A stretch of DNA of 5,025 bases from contig CAUDDU010000089.1 of the NCBI GenBank assembly GCA_958448375.1, forward strand, positions 1 through 5,025. Direction: 5' to 3'. Positions within the stretch are counted from its first letter, which is position 1. Each line of letters starts with the position of its first letter. This document shows positions 1 to 5,025 of this stretch, piece after piece. The notes under the pieces were generated by a model. That model was given only the letters and a program-made list of their open reading frames with translations. It did not search any database and was not told the DNA's origin. A program made the position numbers and the translations under genes. The DNA comes from an uncultured Collinsella sp. Its GTDB lineage: Bacteria > Actinomycetota > Coriobacteriia > Coriobacteriales > Coriobacteriaceae.

Positions 1-71
1 ATAAACCTGTCCCTTTTTGGTAGGTGGAGAATGGGGTAAAGTAAGTGGTGGTTAACTAGAGGAGGCTTGCT

Positions 72-272
72 ATGGCACCTATCGATATTGTTGTACTGGC
101 TGTTATCGGTATTGCGTTTGTCGCGGTATGCGTGCGCATCTACCGCAAGGGCACCTGCGCCGACTGCGCTCAGGGTGGCGTTTGCACGGGGCATTGTTCC
201 AACAAAAAGACGTGCGCTGCACTTAAGGGCGTAGACAAAATCGCCGAAGACTTGGGTCGCGGTATCAAATAA
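72..272 (+). CDS. FeoB-associated-type Cys-rich membrane protein, 66 aa
   Basis: A small protein with one N-terminal hydrophobic segment (about residues 4-21, IDIVVLAVIGIAFVAVCV), then a basic stretch (R22, R25, K26) that should stay cytoplasmic. A cysteine cluster follows: C29-x-x-C32, C38, C42, C48, with H41 beside C42. The tail is short, charged and possibly helical. This architecture and length match the FeoB-associated Cys-rich membrane proteins often encoded just after feoB in anaerobes. They are thought to assist ferrous-iron uptake, perhaps by binding iron or a cofactor, but their role is not well established. The ATG is preceded by AGAGGAGG at 58-65 with a 6-nt spacer, which supports this start. 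No feoA or feoB is visible; they would be expected off the left edge. A strong hairpin follows the stop codon, so this is probably the last gene of its operon. The assignment rests on architecture, not alignment. Another small membrane-anchored metal-binding protein is the main alternative. Confidence 0.75.
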   Translation: MAPIDIVVLAVIGIAFVAVCVRIYRKGTCADCAQGGVCTGHCSNKKTCAALKGVDKIAEDLGRGIK

Positions 273-285
273 GGTCCGGACATCC

Positions 286-323
286 AAGCGCTCCGCGGGC
301 ATCCGTTCGCGGGGCGCTTTGTG
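286..323 (+). terminator. Probable intrinsic terminator after the Cys-rich protein gene
   Basis: A 12-bp stem pairs AAGCGCTCCGCG (286-297) with CGCGGGGCGCTT (308-319), all Watson-Crick except one T-G wobble (292/313), around a 10-nt loop. It starts 14 nt after the stop codon at 270-272. The stem is very stable, but the T-tract is short and interrupted (TTT at 318-320, then GTGC), so termination may be incomplete. No gene starts until 417, which fits a transcript end here. Confidence 0.65.
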
Positions 324-347
324 CATTTGAGGGAGAGCACGGCGAGT

Positions 348-368
348 CGAAGAGTATTTTTGGGGTAT
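348..368 (+). repeat. Partial relative of the 30-nt repeat arm, upstream of the regulator
   Basis: The stretch aligns with the outer two thirds of the inverted-repeat arm at 1522-1551. Both read CGA, then a variable five bases, then ATTTTTGGG, then GTAT or a one-base-shorter version. The core ATTTTTGGG is identical, and overall about 16 of 20 aligned positions agree with one gap. It sits 49 nt before the regulator start. Similarity this short could be chance or a shared promoter-region motif, so this is only a candidate third member of the repeat family. Confidence 0.35.
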
Positions 369-370
369 CG

Positions 371-400
371 TTAACTGGACTATTAATTGGCAACTTATCT
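371..400 (+). promoter_or_regulatory. Possible promoter region of the LacI-family regulator
   Basis: The A/T-rich tract between the upstream terminator and the regulator start contains TATTAA at 381-386 as the best -10-like hexamer with a usable leader. TTTTGG at 357-362 is a poor -35 partner at 18-nt spacing. TTAACT at 371-376 resembles a -35 but has no good -10 at the right distance. TATAAC at 400-405 resembles a -10 more closely but runs into the ribosome binding site. A promoter is expected here because of the preceding terminator, but the exact elements are uncertain. No copy of the GTGAACGTTCAC palindrome is present, so autoregulation through that site is not evident. Confidence 0.3.
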
Positions 401-416
401 ATAACGGAGTAACCGC

Positions 417-1496
417 ATGAGCGCTCGCGTAACCATGAAGGACATAGCCGCCGAGCTTGGCGTTTCCATCAATACCGTGCACAAGGCCCTGACGGGAAAG
501 GCCGGCGTGAGCGAATCCGTGCGCGCCAAGGTGAACGCTAAGGCCGAGGCCATGGGCTATCACCGCAACACAAGTGCCTCAAGCCTGCGCCGCAAGGATA
601 TCAATCTGGTGTTTTGCCTGCCCCGCGCATCGCGCGAGGGAGCGTACTTTTTCCGTTACCTGTGGGAAGGCTGCAATCGCTTTGAACAGGAGGTCATCGA
701 CCGGGGCATTACGGTTGAGCGCGTTGAATTTGGCGTGGGCGGCTACGCTGATGCACTCGAGCAAATCGACGAGCGTCTGCAGGTGGGCGAGAAGATTGAT
801 GGCTTGCTCGCCTATGCGCCGGGCGACGATCGTGCGACTGAGCTTTTGGGGCAGATCGCCGAGGCGGGCGTGACGATTGAGCTTGTCGACGGCGACCGTC
901 CGCATTTGAATCGTTTGGGTGCGAGCTTGGCCGATTATTCGACGGCAGGCAGCCTTATGGCCGAGCAGGCGGCAAACCTGGTCCATGCTTCTGGGGCCGA
1001 CGCCCGCGTGCTCCTTTTGACAGGCGACCCATATACCGATTCGCACTATCTAACCGCCCGCGCCTTCCACAATTACCTGCGCGAACGTGATATTCCATGG
1101 CAGGTTGAGGATCTTGCAGGTGCCCATGCGCAAGTCAAACAACTCGAGCATGAGCTCGAAAAGCGCTTGAGTGCGCCGGACGCCCCTGAACTTATCTGTA
1201 GCGTTTTTGCCGTTGGTTCCGAAGTGGTTGCCGACGCGCTCGTCTCGACCGGCAAGGCCGGTCAGGTCATGGTGATCGGCAACGACCTGTTTCCCGAAAG
1301 TGCTCTGGCCTTGCGCCGCGGTATCTTTACCAATATTGTCTATAAGGACCCGACGAGCCTGGCGTATCGCGGCGCTAAGACGCTGGGCGATTATCTGCTG
1401 TGGGGAAGGACCCCGACGGAGCCCGTCCAGAAGGGCGCCGTCGAGATGGTATTTGCCAGCAATGTCGACCGCTACTGCGAACTTGCGGGTATTTAG
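417..1496 (+). CDS. LacI-family transcriptional regulator, 359 aa
   Basis: A full-length LacI/GalR-type repressor. Residues 5-52 form the N-terminal helix-turn-helix: VTMKDIAAELGVS, then a recognition helix SINTVHKALTG at 17-27, then VSESVRAKVNAKAEAMGY. Residues 53-59 (SASSLRR) resemble the hinge helix, with L57 at the position of the leucine that inserts into the operator's central step in LacI and PurR. Residues 62 to the end form the periplasmic-binding-protein-like effector and dimerisation domain, with typical strands such as INLVFCLP, IDGLLAYAPGD and a C-terminal VMVIGND. Length is normal for the family. The ATG has CGGAG at 405-409 with a 7-nt spacer; an internal ATG at 435 is less likely because it would trim the N-terminus of the DNA-binding domain. 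It lies between a terminator and the uxaCB genes and is probably transcribed alone. Twin LacI-style palindromes before uxaC make it the natural candidate repressor of uronate genes; the effector cannot be read from sequence. The family call is firm and the target is inferred. Confidence 0.93.
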   Translation: MSARVTMKDIAAELGVSINTVHKALTGKAGVSESVRAKVNAKAEAMGYHRNTSASSLRRKDINLVFCLPRASREGAYFFRYLWEGCNRFEQEVIDRGITVERVEFGVGGYADALEQIDERLQVGEKIDGLLAYAPGDDRATELLGQIAEAGVTIELVDGDRPHLNRLGASLADYSTAGSLMAEQAANLVHASGADARVLLLTGDPYTDSHYLTARAFHNYLRERDIPWQVEDLAGAHAQVKQLEHELEKRLSAPDAPELICSVFAVGSEVVADALVSTGKAGQVMVIGNDLFPESALALRRGIFTNIVYKDPTSLAYRGAKTLGDYLLWGRTPTEPVQKGAVEMVFASNVDRYCELAGI

Positions 1497-1586
1497 CCGA
1501 TTGAGCAGGTACCCCCTCTTGCGACGTGCATTTTTGGGAGTATTCAGCATTGGCATGCCCTGAATGAGGTGCAGAACGACTGTTTT

Positions 1587-1628
1587 AAGTGCCCCCGATG
1601 GCGTAATTTGCCATCGGGGGCACTTTTT
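1587..1628 (+). terminator. Strong intrinsic terminator downstream of the regulator
   Basis: AAGTGCCCCCGATGGC (1587-1602) pairs perfectly with GCCATCGGGGGCACTT (1610-1625), a 16-bp stem with a 7-nt loop, and the T-run TTTTT lies at 1624-1628. The hairpin starts 90 nt after the regulator stop codon. Only the + direction has a useful T-run, so it should end the regulator transcript and shield the uxaCB promoter from read-through. It lies inside the inverted-repeat element, slightly left of its centre. Confidence 0.93.
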
Positions 1629-1648
1629 ATGCCGATCGGGCGCTATCT

Positions 1649-1666
1649 GCGTTCCAAATAGGACGC
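1649..1666. other. Small hairpin inside the repeat element
   Basis: GCG-T-TCC (1649-1655) pairs with GGACGC (1661-1666) around the loop AAATA, giving 6 bp with one bulged T. It is too weak and T-poor to be a terminator and may simply be part of the folded repeat element. Confidence 0.35.
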
Positions 1667-1740
1667 TGAGGATGGCGCACGGCGCGCTCCAATGCTGAAT
1701 ACTCCCAAAAATGTACGTCGGGACATGACCCACCTGAGCA

Positions 1741-1850
1741 AAAGCGCTCAAGTTCGGTGTTCGGGGACGCCAACCGGTCCGCAATGCATGCAAGTCACAG
1801 CTCCGGCAACCGTTGAACGGGCAAAACCTACCGTTCACCCCATGGTTGTT
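1741..1850. other. Non-coding stretch between the repeat element and operator 1
   Basis: No gene is supported here. Visible structure is limited to a 5-bp hairpin TGAGC/GCTCA (1735-1739 with 1746-1750), an 8-bp palindrome TGCATGCA at 1785-1792, and operator-like half-sites: TGAACGG at 1814-1820 and CCGTTCACC at 1831-1839. The latter carries seven of eight bases of the GTTCACCT half-operator. Confidence 0.5.
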
Positions 1851-1866
1851 AGGTGAACGTTCACCT
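1851..1866. promoter_or_regulatory. Operator O1, perfect 16-bp palindrome
   Basis: AGGTGAACGTTCACCT is perfectly self-complementary over 16 bp and has the central CpG and AACGTT core typical of LacI-family operators such as those of PurR and CytR. It overlaps the likely -35 region of the uxaC promoter. A second copy is centred 38 bp downstream, which makes chance very unlikely. The regulator at 417-1496 is the obvious candidate ligand, but another LacI-type protein could act here. Confidence 0.85.
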
Positions 1867-1892
1867 TTTGAGTCGTAATGGATTAGTATAGT
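1860..1892 (+). promoter_or_regulatory. Likely uxaCB promoter between the two operators
   Basis: TTCACC at 1860-1865 (4 of 6 to TTGACA) and TAGTAT at 1884-1889 (4 of 6 to TATAAT) are 18 nt apart. TATAGT at 1887-1892 is a closer -10 (5 of 6) but lacks a -35 at normal spacing. Either reading starts transcription near 1895-1900, giving a leader of about 60 nt before uxaC. The A/T-rich 1867-1890 stretch stands out from the GC-rich surroundings. The flanking palindromes would cover the -35 and the start site, a layout suited to tight repression. Confidence 0.6.
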
Positions 1893-1902
1893 GAACGTTC
1901 AC
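1891..1902. promoter_or_regulatory. Operator O2, perfect 12-bp palindrome
   Basis: GTGAACGTTCAC repeats the inner 12 bp of O1 exactly and also shares its right flank CT, so 14 of 16 positions match. It overlaps the -10 edge and presumed transcription start. Its first GTG is an in-frame codon upstream of uxaC, but this is operator sequence rather than a start codon. Confidence 0.82.
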
Positions 1903-1942
1903 CTAGAGGATGACGAGCGTATTGTGCGCCCGCTCCGCAAAC

Positions 1943-1949
1943 AAAGGGG
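1943..1949 (+). promoter_or_regulatory. Ribosome binding site that fixes the uxaC start
   Basis: AAAGGGG lies 7 nt before the ATG at 1957. The alternative in-frame GTG at 1891 has no Shine-Dalgarno and would lie at or ahead of the transcript start, so the ATG at 1957 is preferred. Confidence 0.75.
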
Positions 1950-1956
1950 TTGTTTG

Positions 1957-3384
1957 ATGAAAAACTTTATGGACGATCAGGATTTCCTGCTGAGCACCAA
2001 GACCGGCGAGGAGCTGTTCCACAACTTTGCCGAGGGCATGCCCATCGTCGACTACCACTGCCACATTTCTCCCAAGGAGATTTGGGAGGACAAGCGTTTC
2101 GAGAACATCACCGAGGTTTGGCTGGGCGGCGACCACTACAAGTGGCGCCTGATGCGTGCCAACGGCGTCGACGAGCGCTTTATCACTGGCGACGCCCCTG
2201 CTCGCGAGAAGTTCCAAAAGTGGGCCGAGACCCTGGGTCGCTGCGTCGGCAACCCCGTCTTTGAGTGGAGCCACCTGGAGCTTAAGCGCTACTTTGGCTA
2301 CGAGGGCGTCCTCAACGGCAAGACTGCCCAGGAGGTCTGGGACCTTGCCAACGCCAAGCTCGCTGAGGCTAGCTTTACCTGCCGTAACCTGATCAAGCAG
2401 TCCAACGTCCGCATGATCTGCACTACCGACGACCCCGCCGACAGCTTTGAGTGGCACAAGAAGATTGCCGCCGACGACAGCTTTGACGTTCAGGTCGTTC
2501 CCGCCATGCGCCCCGATGCCGCTTTGCGCATCGAGCGCGGCCAGGAGTTTGCCGACTACTGCAAGCACCTTTCCGAGGTTGCCGACGTTGAGGTCAGCGA
2601 CTTTGAGGGCATGAAGGCTGCCATTTCCAAGCGCTACGACGTTGCTCACGAGCTGGGCTGCCGCGCCTCCGACCACGCACTCGACTACGTTATGTACGTC
2701 CCGGCTACCGCCGACGAGATCGAGGCTATCTTTGCCAAGGGTCTGGCTGCCGAGCCGCTTACCGAGGAAGAGGTCCTCAAGTACAAGACTGCCTTTATGC
2801 AGTTCGTTGCCGGCGAGTATGTCCGTCTGGGCTGGGCCATGCAGCTGCACTTTGGCTGCAAGCGCGACAACAACCGCGCCATGTTTGCCAAGCTCGGTCC
2901 CGATACCGGCTACGATTGCATCTCCAACTACACGCCGTCCGACCAGCTTGCCGATTTCCTCAACTCCATTCAGGAGACCTGCGGCCTGCCCAAGACCATT
3001 CTGTACAGCCTGAACCCCATCGATAACACCATGATCGATACCGTCATGGGCTGCTTCCAGGAGGCTCCGACCGCCGGTAAGATCCAGAACGGCTCCGCCT
3101 GGTGGTTCAACGACAACGAGGTCGGCATGCGCGAGCAACTCACGGCTCTGGCTAACGAGGGCGTCCTGGGCAACTTTGTGGGCATGCTTACCGACTCCCG
3201 CTCTTTCCTGTCCTATCCGCGCCACGAGTACTTCCGTCGCGTGCTGTGCAGCGTGATCGGCGAGTGGGTCGAGCAGGGCAAGTACCCGGCCGACATGGAG
3301 CTGCTGGGCAGTATCGTGCGCGACATCAGCTACAACAATGCGGTCCGCTACTTTGGCTTTGACCTGGACACCGACGAGGCCTAA
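1957..3384 (+). CDS. uxaC: Glucuronate/galacturonate isomerase (uronate isomerase), 475 aa
   Basis: Cytoplasmic isomerase of the amidohydrolase-fold uronate isomerase family, converting D-galacturonate to D-tagaturonate and D-glucuronate to D-fructuronate. Family landmarks recalled from the E. coli enzyme are all present: DYHCHISP near the N-terminus (H34 and H36, metal/active-site region), GDHYKWRLMR at 58-67, TTDDP at 156-160, SDHALDYVMY mid-protein, WWFND at 382-386, and MLTDSRSFLSYPRHEYFRR at 410-428. Length matches E. coli UxaC (about 470 aa). The ATG at 1957 follows AAAGGGG; the reading frame is open back to a GTG at 1891, but those 22 extra residues would be encoded by operator and leader DNA and have no E. 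coli counterpart. It is the first gene of a probable two-gene or longer operon with uxaB, 94 nt downstream. Twin LacI-type palindromes upstream suggest repression in the absence of uronates. No defects are seen. Confidence 0.96.
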   Translation: MKNFMDDQDFLLSTKTGEELFHNFAEGMPIVDYHCHISPKEIWEDKRFENITEVWLGGDHYKWRLMRANGVDERFITGDAPAREKFQKWAETLGRCVGNPVFEWSHLELKRYFGYEGVLNGKTAQEVWDLANAKLAEASFTCRNLIKQSNVRMICTTDDPADSFEWHKKIAADDSFDVQVVPAMRPDAALRIERGQEFADYCKHLSEVADVEVSDFEGMKAAISKRYDVAHELGCRASDHALDYVMYVPATADEIEAIFAKGLAAEPLTEEEVLKYKTAFMQFVAGEYVRLGWAMQLHFGCKRDNNRAMFAKLGPDTGYDCISNYTPSDQLADFLNSIQETCGLPKTILYSLNPIDNTMIDTVMGCFQEAPTAGKIQNGSAWWFNDNEVGMREQLTALANEGVLGNFVGMLTDSRSFLSYPRHEYFRRVLCSVIGEWVEQGKYPADMELLGSIVRDISYNNAVRYFGFDLDTDEA

Positions 3385-3389
3385 GCCCG

Positions 3390-3406
3390 CATCGAATCAC
3401 ATCGAA
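3390..3406 (+). repeat. Short direct repeat after uxaC
   Basis: CATCGAA occurs at 3390-3396 and again at 3400-3406, one helical turn apart. It lies in the uxaC-uxaB gap and no function is evident; it may be chance or a small duplication. Confidence 0.35.
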
Positions 3407-3423
3407 CCCTGGGCGCCGTTGCC

Positions 3424-3442
3424 AAACGCGGAGCCCCGTTTT
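3424..3442 (+). other. Weak hairpin in the uxaC-uxaB gap
   Basis: AAACG-C-GG (3424-3431) pairs with CCCGTTT (3435-3441), 7 bp with one bulged C and a 3-nt loop, ending in TTTT. The T-run is mostly consumed by the stem, so full termination is unlikely. It could act as a partial attenuator or an RNA-processing/stability site setting the ratio of UxaC to UxaB. Confidence 0.3.
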
Positions 3443-3478
3443 GCTTGCACGCTAACAAACATCTAAGGAGACACATAG

Positions 3479-4993
3479 ATGGAGAACATCAGCTACGATG
3501 CGCTCGAGAAGATCGGCTACAAGGGCTATTTGCTGCCCAAGGATGCTCCCGAGAAGGTTCTGCAGTTTGGCGAGGGCAATTTCCTGCGCGCCTTCGTCGA
3601 CCGTTTCTTTGACATGGGCAACGAGGCCACCGGCTGGAACGGCAAGGTCGTCATGGTGCAGCCCATCAACGGTGCCTTTGGCTTTGCCGACGGTATCAAT
3701 GCCCAGGACGACCTGTACACCGTGCTGGTGCGCGGCAAGGAGAACGGCAACACGGTTGACGAGTCCCGCGTGATCAGCGCCTGCAGCCGCTGCCTTAACC
3801 CGTATCGTGAGGACGACTACCGCGCCATGATGGAGGTCGCCGTCTCCGACGACCTAGAGATCATCGTCTCCAACACCACCGAGGCCGGTATCGCCTATGA
3901 CCCGTCCTGCAAGGCCGACGACATGCCACCTGCGAGCTTCCCCGCCAAGCTTGCCCAGGTGCTCCACACCCGCTGGGCTGCCGGTAAGCCGGGCGTCATC
4001 GTCCTCGCCTGCGAGCTCATCGATCACAACGGCGAGGAGTTGCTGCGCATCATGAACCAGTATGTGAGCGACTGGGGCTGGGAGGACGAGTTTGCGCAGT
4101 GGATGGCCAACGACTGCACCGTCTGCACCACGCTCGTCGACACCATCGTGCCGGGCCGTATCCGCGACGCATCCGAGGCCGCCGCGGTGGCTGAGCGTCT
4201 GGGCTACGAGGATCCCTTCCTGGCCGTGCGCGAGCCCTTCCAGATGTGGGGCATCCAGGGCGACGAGTCGCTTGCCGAGAAGCTTCCCTTTGTGAAGGCT
4301 GGTCTTCCGGGTGTCTTTGTGACTCCCGACGTCACCCCGTACAAAAAGCGCAAGGTCCGCATCCTCAACGGTGCCCATACCGCCTTTGTTCCGGGCTCTT
4401 GGGTTGCCGGCTTTGATATCGTGCGCGACTGCATGCATGACGAGACCGTTCGCGGCTTCATGAACACCATGCTCTACGACGAGGTCATTCCGACGCTTGC
4501 CGCCGACTTGGATGTCGAGGACTGCAAGGCCTTTGCCGCCGCCGTCGAAAACCGCTTCGACAACCCGTTTATTGATCATGCGCTGCTCTCCATCTGCCTC
4601 AACTCCACGGCTAAGTGGCGCGCTCGTGACCTGCCCACGCTCAAGGACTACGTTGCCGAGACCGGCAACCTGCCCAAGTGTCTGGCGACGAGCCTCGCTA
4701 CGCTCATCTCCTTCTACACGCAGGAGCTCGTGTCCCGCGAGGGCGACGGCCTGCACCTGCGTCGCTCCGACGGCACCGAGTACACCGCTCAGGACGACGC
4801 CTTCGTGCTCGACTTCTACGCCGCCCATGCCGGCACCGACGATGCCCAGCTGGTGCACGATGTGCTCACCAACGAGCAAATGTGGGGCGAGGACCTTACG
4901 CAGATCGCAGGTCTTGAGGAGTTTGTCGTCAGCGCGCTCGCCGTCGTGCGTGCCGAGGGCGCCAAGCAGGCCTTCGCCAACGCTCAGGCGTAA
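3479..4993 (+). CDS. uxaB: Tagaturonate reductase (altronate oxidoreductase), 504 aa
   Basis: NADH-dependent cytoplasmic enzyme of the polyol-specific long-chain dehydrogenase (mannitol dehydrogenase-like) family, reducing D-tagaturonate to D-altronate. Near the N-terminus, QFGEGNFLRAFVD (29-41) is the dinucleotide-binding loop seen in UxaB. SNTTEAGI (131-138) and CELIDHNGEELL (from 178) follow, also as in E. coli UxaB. The family catalytic signature K-x4-N-x2-H is intact as K292, N297 and H300 within KVRILNGAHTA. The C-terminal helical domain ends with a conserved-looking EDLTQIAGLEEFV. It is about 20 residues longer than the E. coli enzyme (about 483), mostly at the N-terminus. The ATG is preceded by AAGGAG at 3465-3470 with an 8-nt spacer. 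SNTTEAGI and CELID favour UxaB over fructuronate reductase UxuB, although dual or altered specificity cannot be excluded. It is probably co-transcribed with uxaC; no terminator is visible in the 32 nt after the stop, so the operon may continue. Confidence 0.93.
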   Translation: MENISYDALEKIGYKGYLLPKDAPEKVLQFGEGNFLRAFVDRFFDMGNEATGWNGKVVMVQPINGAFGFADGINAQDDLYTVLVRGKENGNTVDESRVISACSRCLNPYREDDYRAMMEVAVSDDLEIIVSNTTEAGIAYDPSCKADDMPPASFPAKLAQVLHTRWAAGKPGVIVLACELIDHNGEELLRIMNQYVSDWGWEDEFAQWMANDCTVCTTLVDTIVPGRIRDASEAAAVAERLGYEDPFLAVREPFQMWGIQGDESLAEKLPFVKAGLPGVFVTPDVTPYKKRKVRILNGAHTAFVPGSWVAGFDIVRDCMHDETVRGFMNTMLYDEVIPTLAADLDVEDCKAFAAAVENRFDNPFIDHALLSICLNSTAKWRARDLPTLKDYVAETGNLPKCLATSLATLISFYTQELVSREGDGLHLRRSDGTEYTAQDDAFVLDFYAAHAGTDDAQLVHDVLTNEQMWGEDLTQIAGLEEFVVSALAVVRAEGAKQAFANAQA

Positions 4994-5025
4994 ATTTCCG
5001 GCGCGGACGCGGGTGCGGGACGGCG

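Larger units (their letters stand above)
1502..1740. repeat. Inverted-repeat element with nested terminator (arms 1522-1551 and 1691-1720)
   Basis: The 30-nt arms are reverse complements at 29 of 30 positions. The one difference (G1528 opposite T1714) is a G-U pair in RNA. Read inward, each arm runs CGACGT, one variable base, CATTTTTGGGAGTATTCAGCATT. A weaker match continues about 20 nt outward (TGnnCAGGT at 1502-1510 and, on the opposite strand, 1740-1732), giving about 39 of 50 identical positions overall. The 139-nt interior carries the terminator hairpin at 1587-1625, a GGCATGCC palindrome at 1552-1559 and a small hairpin at 1649-1666. There is no ORF, so this is not an IS. It could be a MITE-like or dispersed intergenic repeat, two oppositely oriented copies of a short repeat, or a transcript-level structure. 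I do not recognise the family. Confidence 0.8.

Noticed and set aside
1..50. Weak inverted repeat ACCT...AGGT around a T-run near the left edge, as a terminator
   Set aside because: The stem is short and interrupted, the T-run sits in the loop rather than after the stem, and the upstream context is cut off.
579..1046. Open frame of 155 codons on the - strand opposite the regulator
   Set aside because: Shadow of the LacI-family gene; no domain and no independent support.
1522..1720. Insertion sequence or CRISPR-like array
   Set aside because: There is no transposase or remnant between the arms, and the arms are inverted and only two in number, so neither an autonomous IS nor a CRISPR array is supported.
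1785..1792. TGCATGCA palindrome as a regulator site
   Set aside because: Single short palindrome with no second copy and no promoter relationship; likely chance.
1050..1838. Open frame of 262 codons on the - strand spanning the regulator end, the terminator and the repeat element
   Set aside because: It would be translated through a perfect terminator hairpin and both repeat arms, and shows no recognisable protein features.
1903..3225. Long open frame of 440 codons on the - strand opposite uxaC
   Set aside because: Its protein is low-complexity (rich in Val, Gly, Ala, Leu) and mirrors the codon bias of uxaC; no recognisable domain, and uxaC is unmistakable on the other strand.
3854..4879. 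Open frame of 341 codons on the - strand opposite uxaB
   Set aside because: Antisense shadow of the strongly biased uxaB codons; repetitive composition, no family resemblance.

Overview
The window looks like a chromosomal segment of a high-GC anaerobic gut actinobacterium, most likely Collinsella or a close relative in the Coriobacteriia. This is inferred from codon choice (GC-rich codons mixed with frequent TTT for Phe), good Shine-Dalgarno sites, and the pairing of a Feo-type small cysteine-rich membrane protein with a uronate-catabolism locus. No rRNA or other taxonomic marker is present, so the genus is a guess. All genes lie on the + strand.

Layout: (i) 1-71 holds no gene I can recognise. 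(ii) 72-272 encodes a 66-residue FeoB-associated-type Cys-rich membrane protein, probably the tail of a ferrous-iron transport operon lying off the left edge, and is followed by a strong hairpin at 286-319. (iii) 417-1496 encodes a LacI-family regulator. (iv) 1497-1956 is a long non-coding stretch. It contains an intrinsic terminator (1587-1628) inside a pair of near-perfect 30-nt inverted repeats (1522-1551 and 1691-1720), then two perfect GTGAACGTTCAC palindromes that bracket a likely promoter. (v) 1957-3384 encodes glucuronate/galacturonate isomerase UxaC. (vi) 3479-4993 encodes tagaturonate reductase (altronate oxidoreductase) UxaB. The final 32 bases hold nothing recognisable.

How it fits together: UxaC isomerises D-galacturonate to D-tagaturonate (and D-glucuronate to D-fructuronate), and UxaB reduces tagaturonate to D-altronate with NADH. 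These are the first two steps of the galacturonate branch used on pectin-derived sugar acids. The altronate dehydratase step (UxaA) and the KDG kinase/aldolase steps are not in this window. The two palindromes have the shape and central CpG of LacI-family operators, so the simplest model is that the regulator at 417-1496 represses uxaCB until a uronate-derived inducer appears. That link is inferred from position and operator style.

The genes themselves are ordinary. The points most worth a second look are the twin-operator promoter and the inverted-repeat element in the regulator-uxaC gap, which has a possible partial relative upstream of the regulator.
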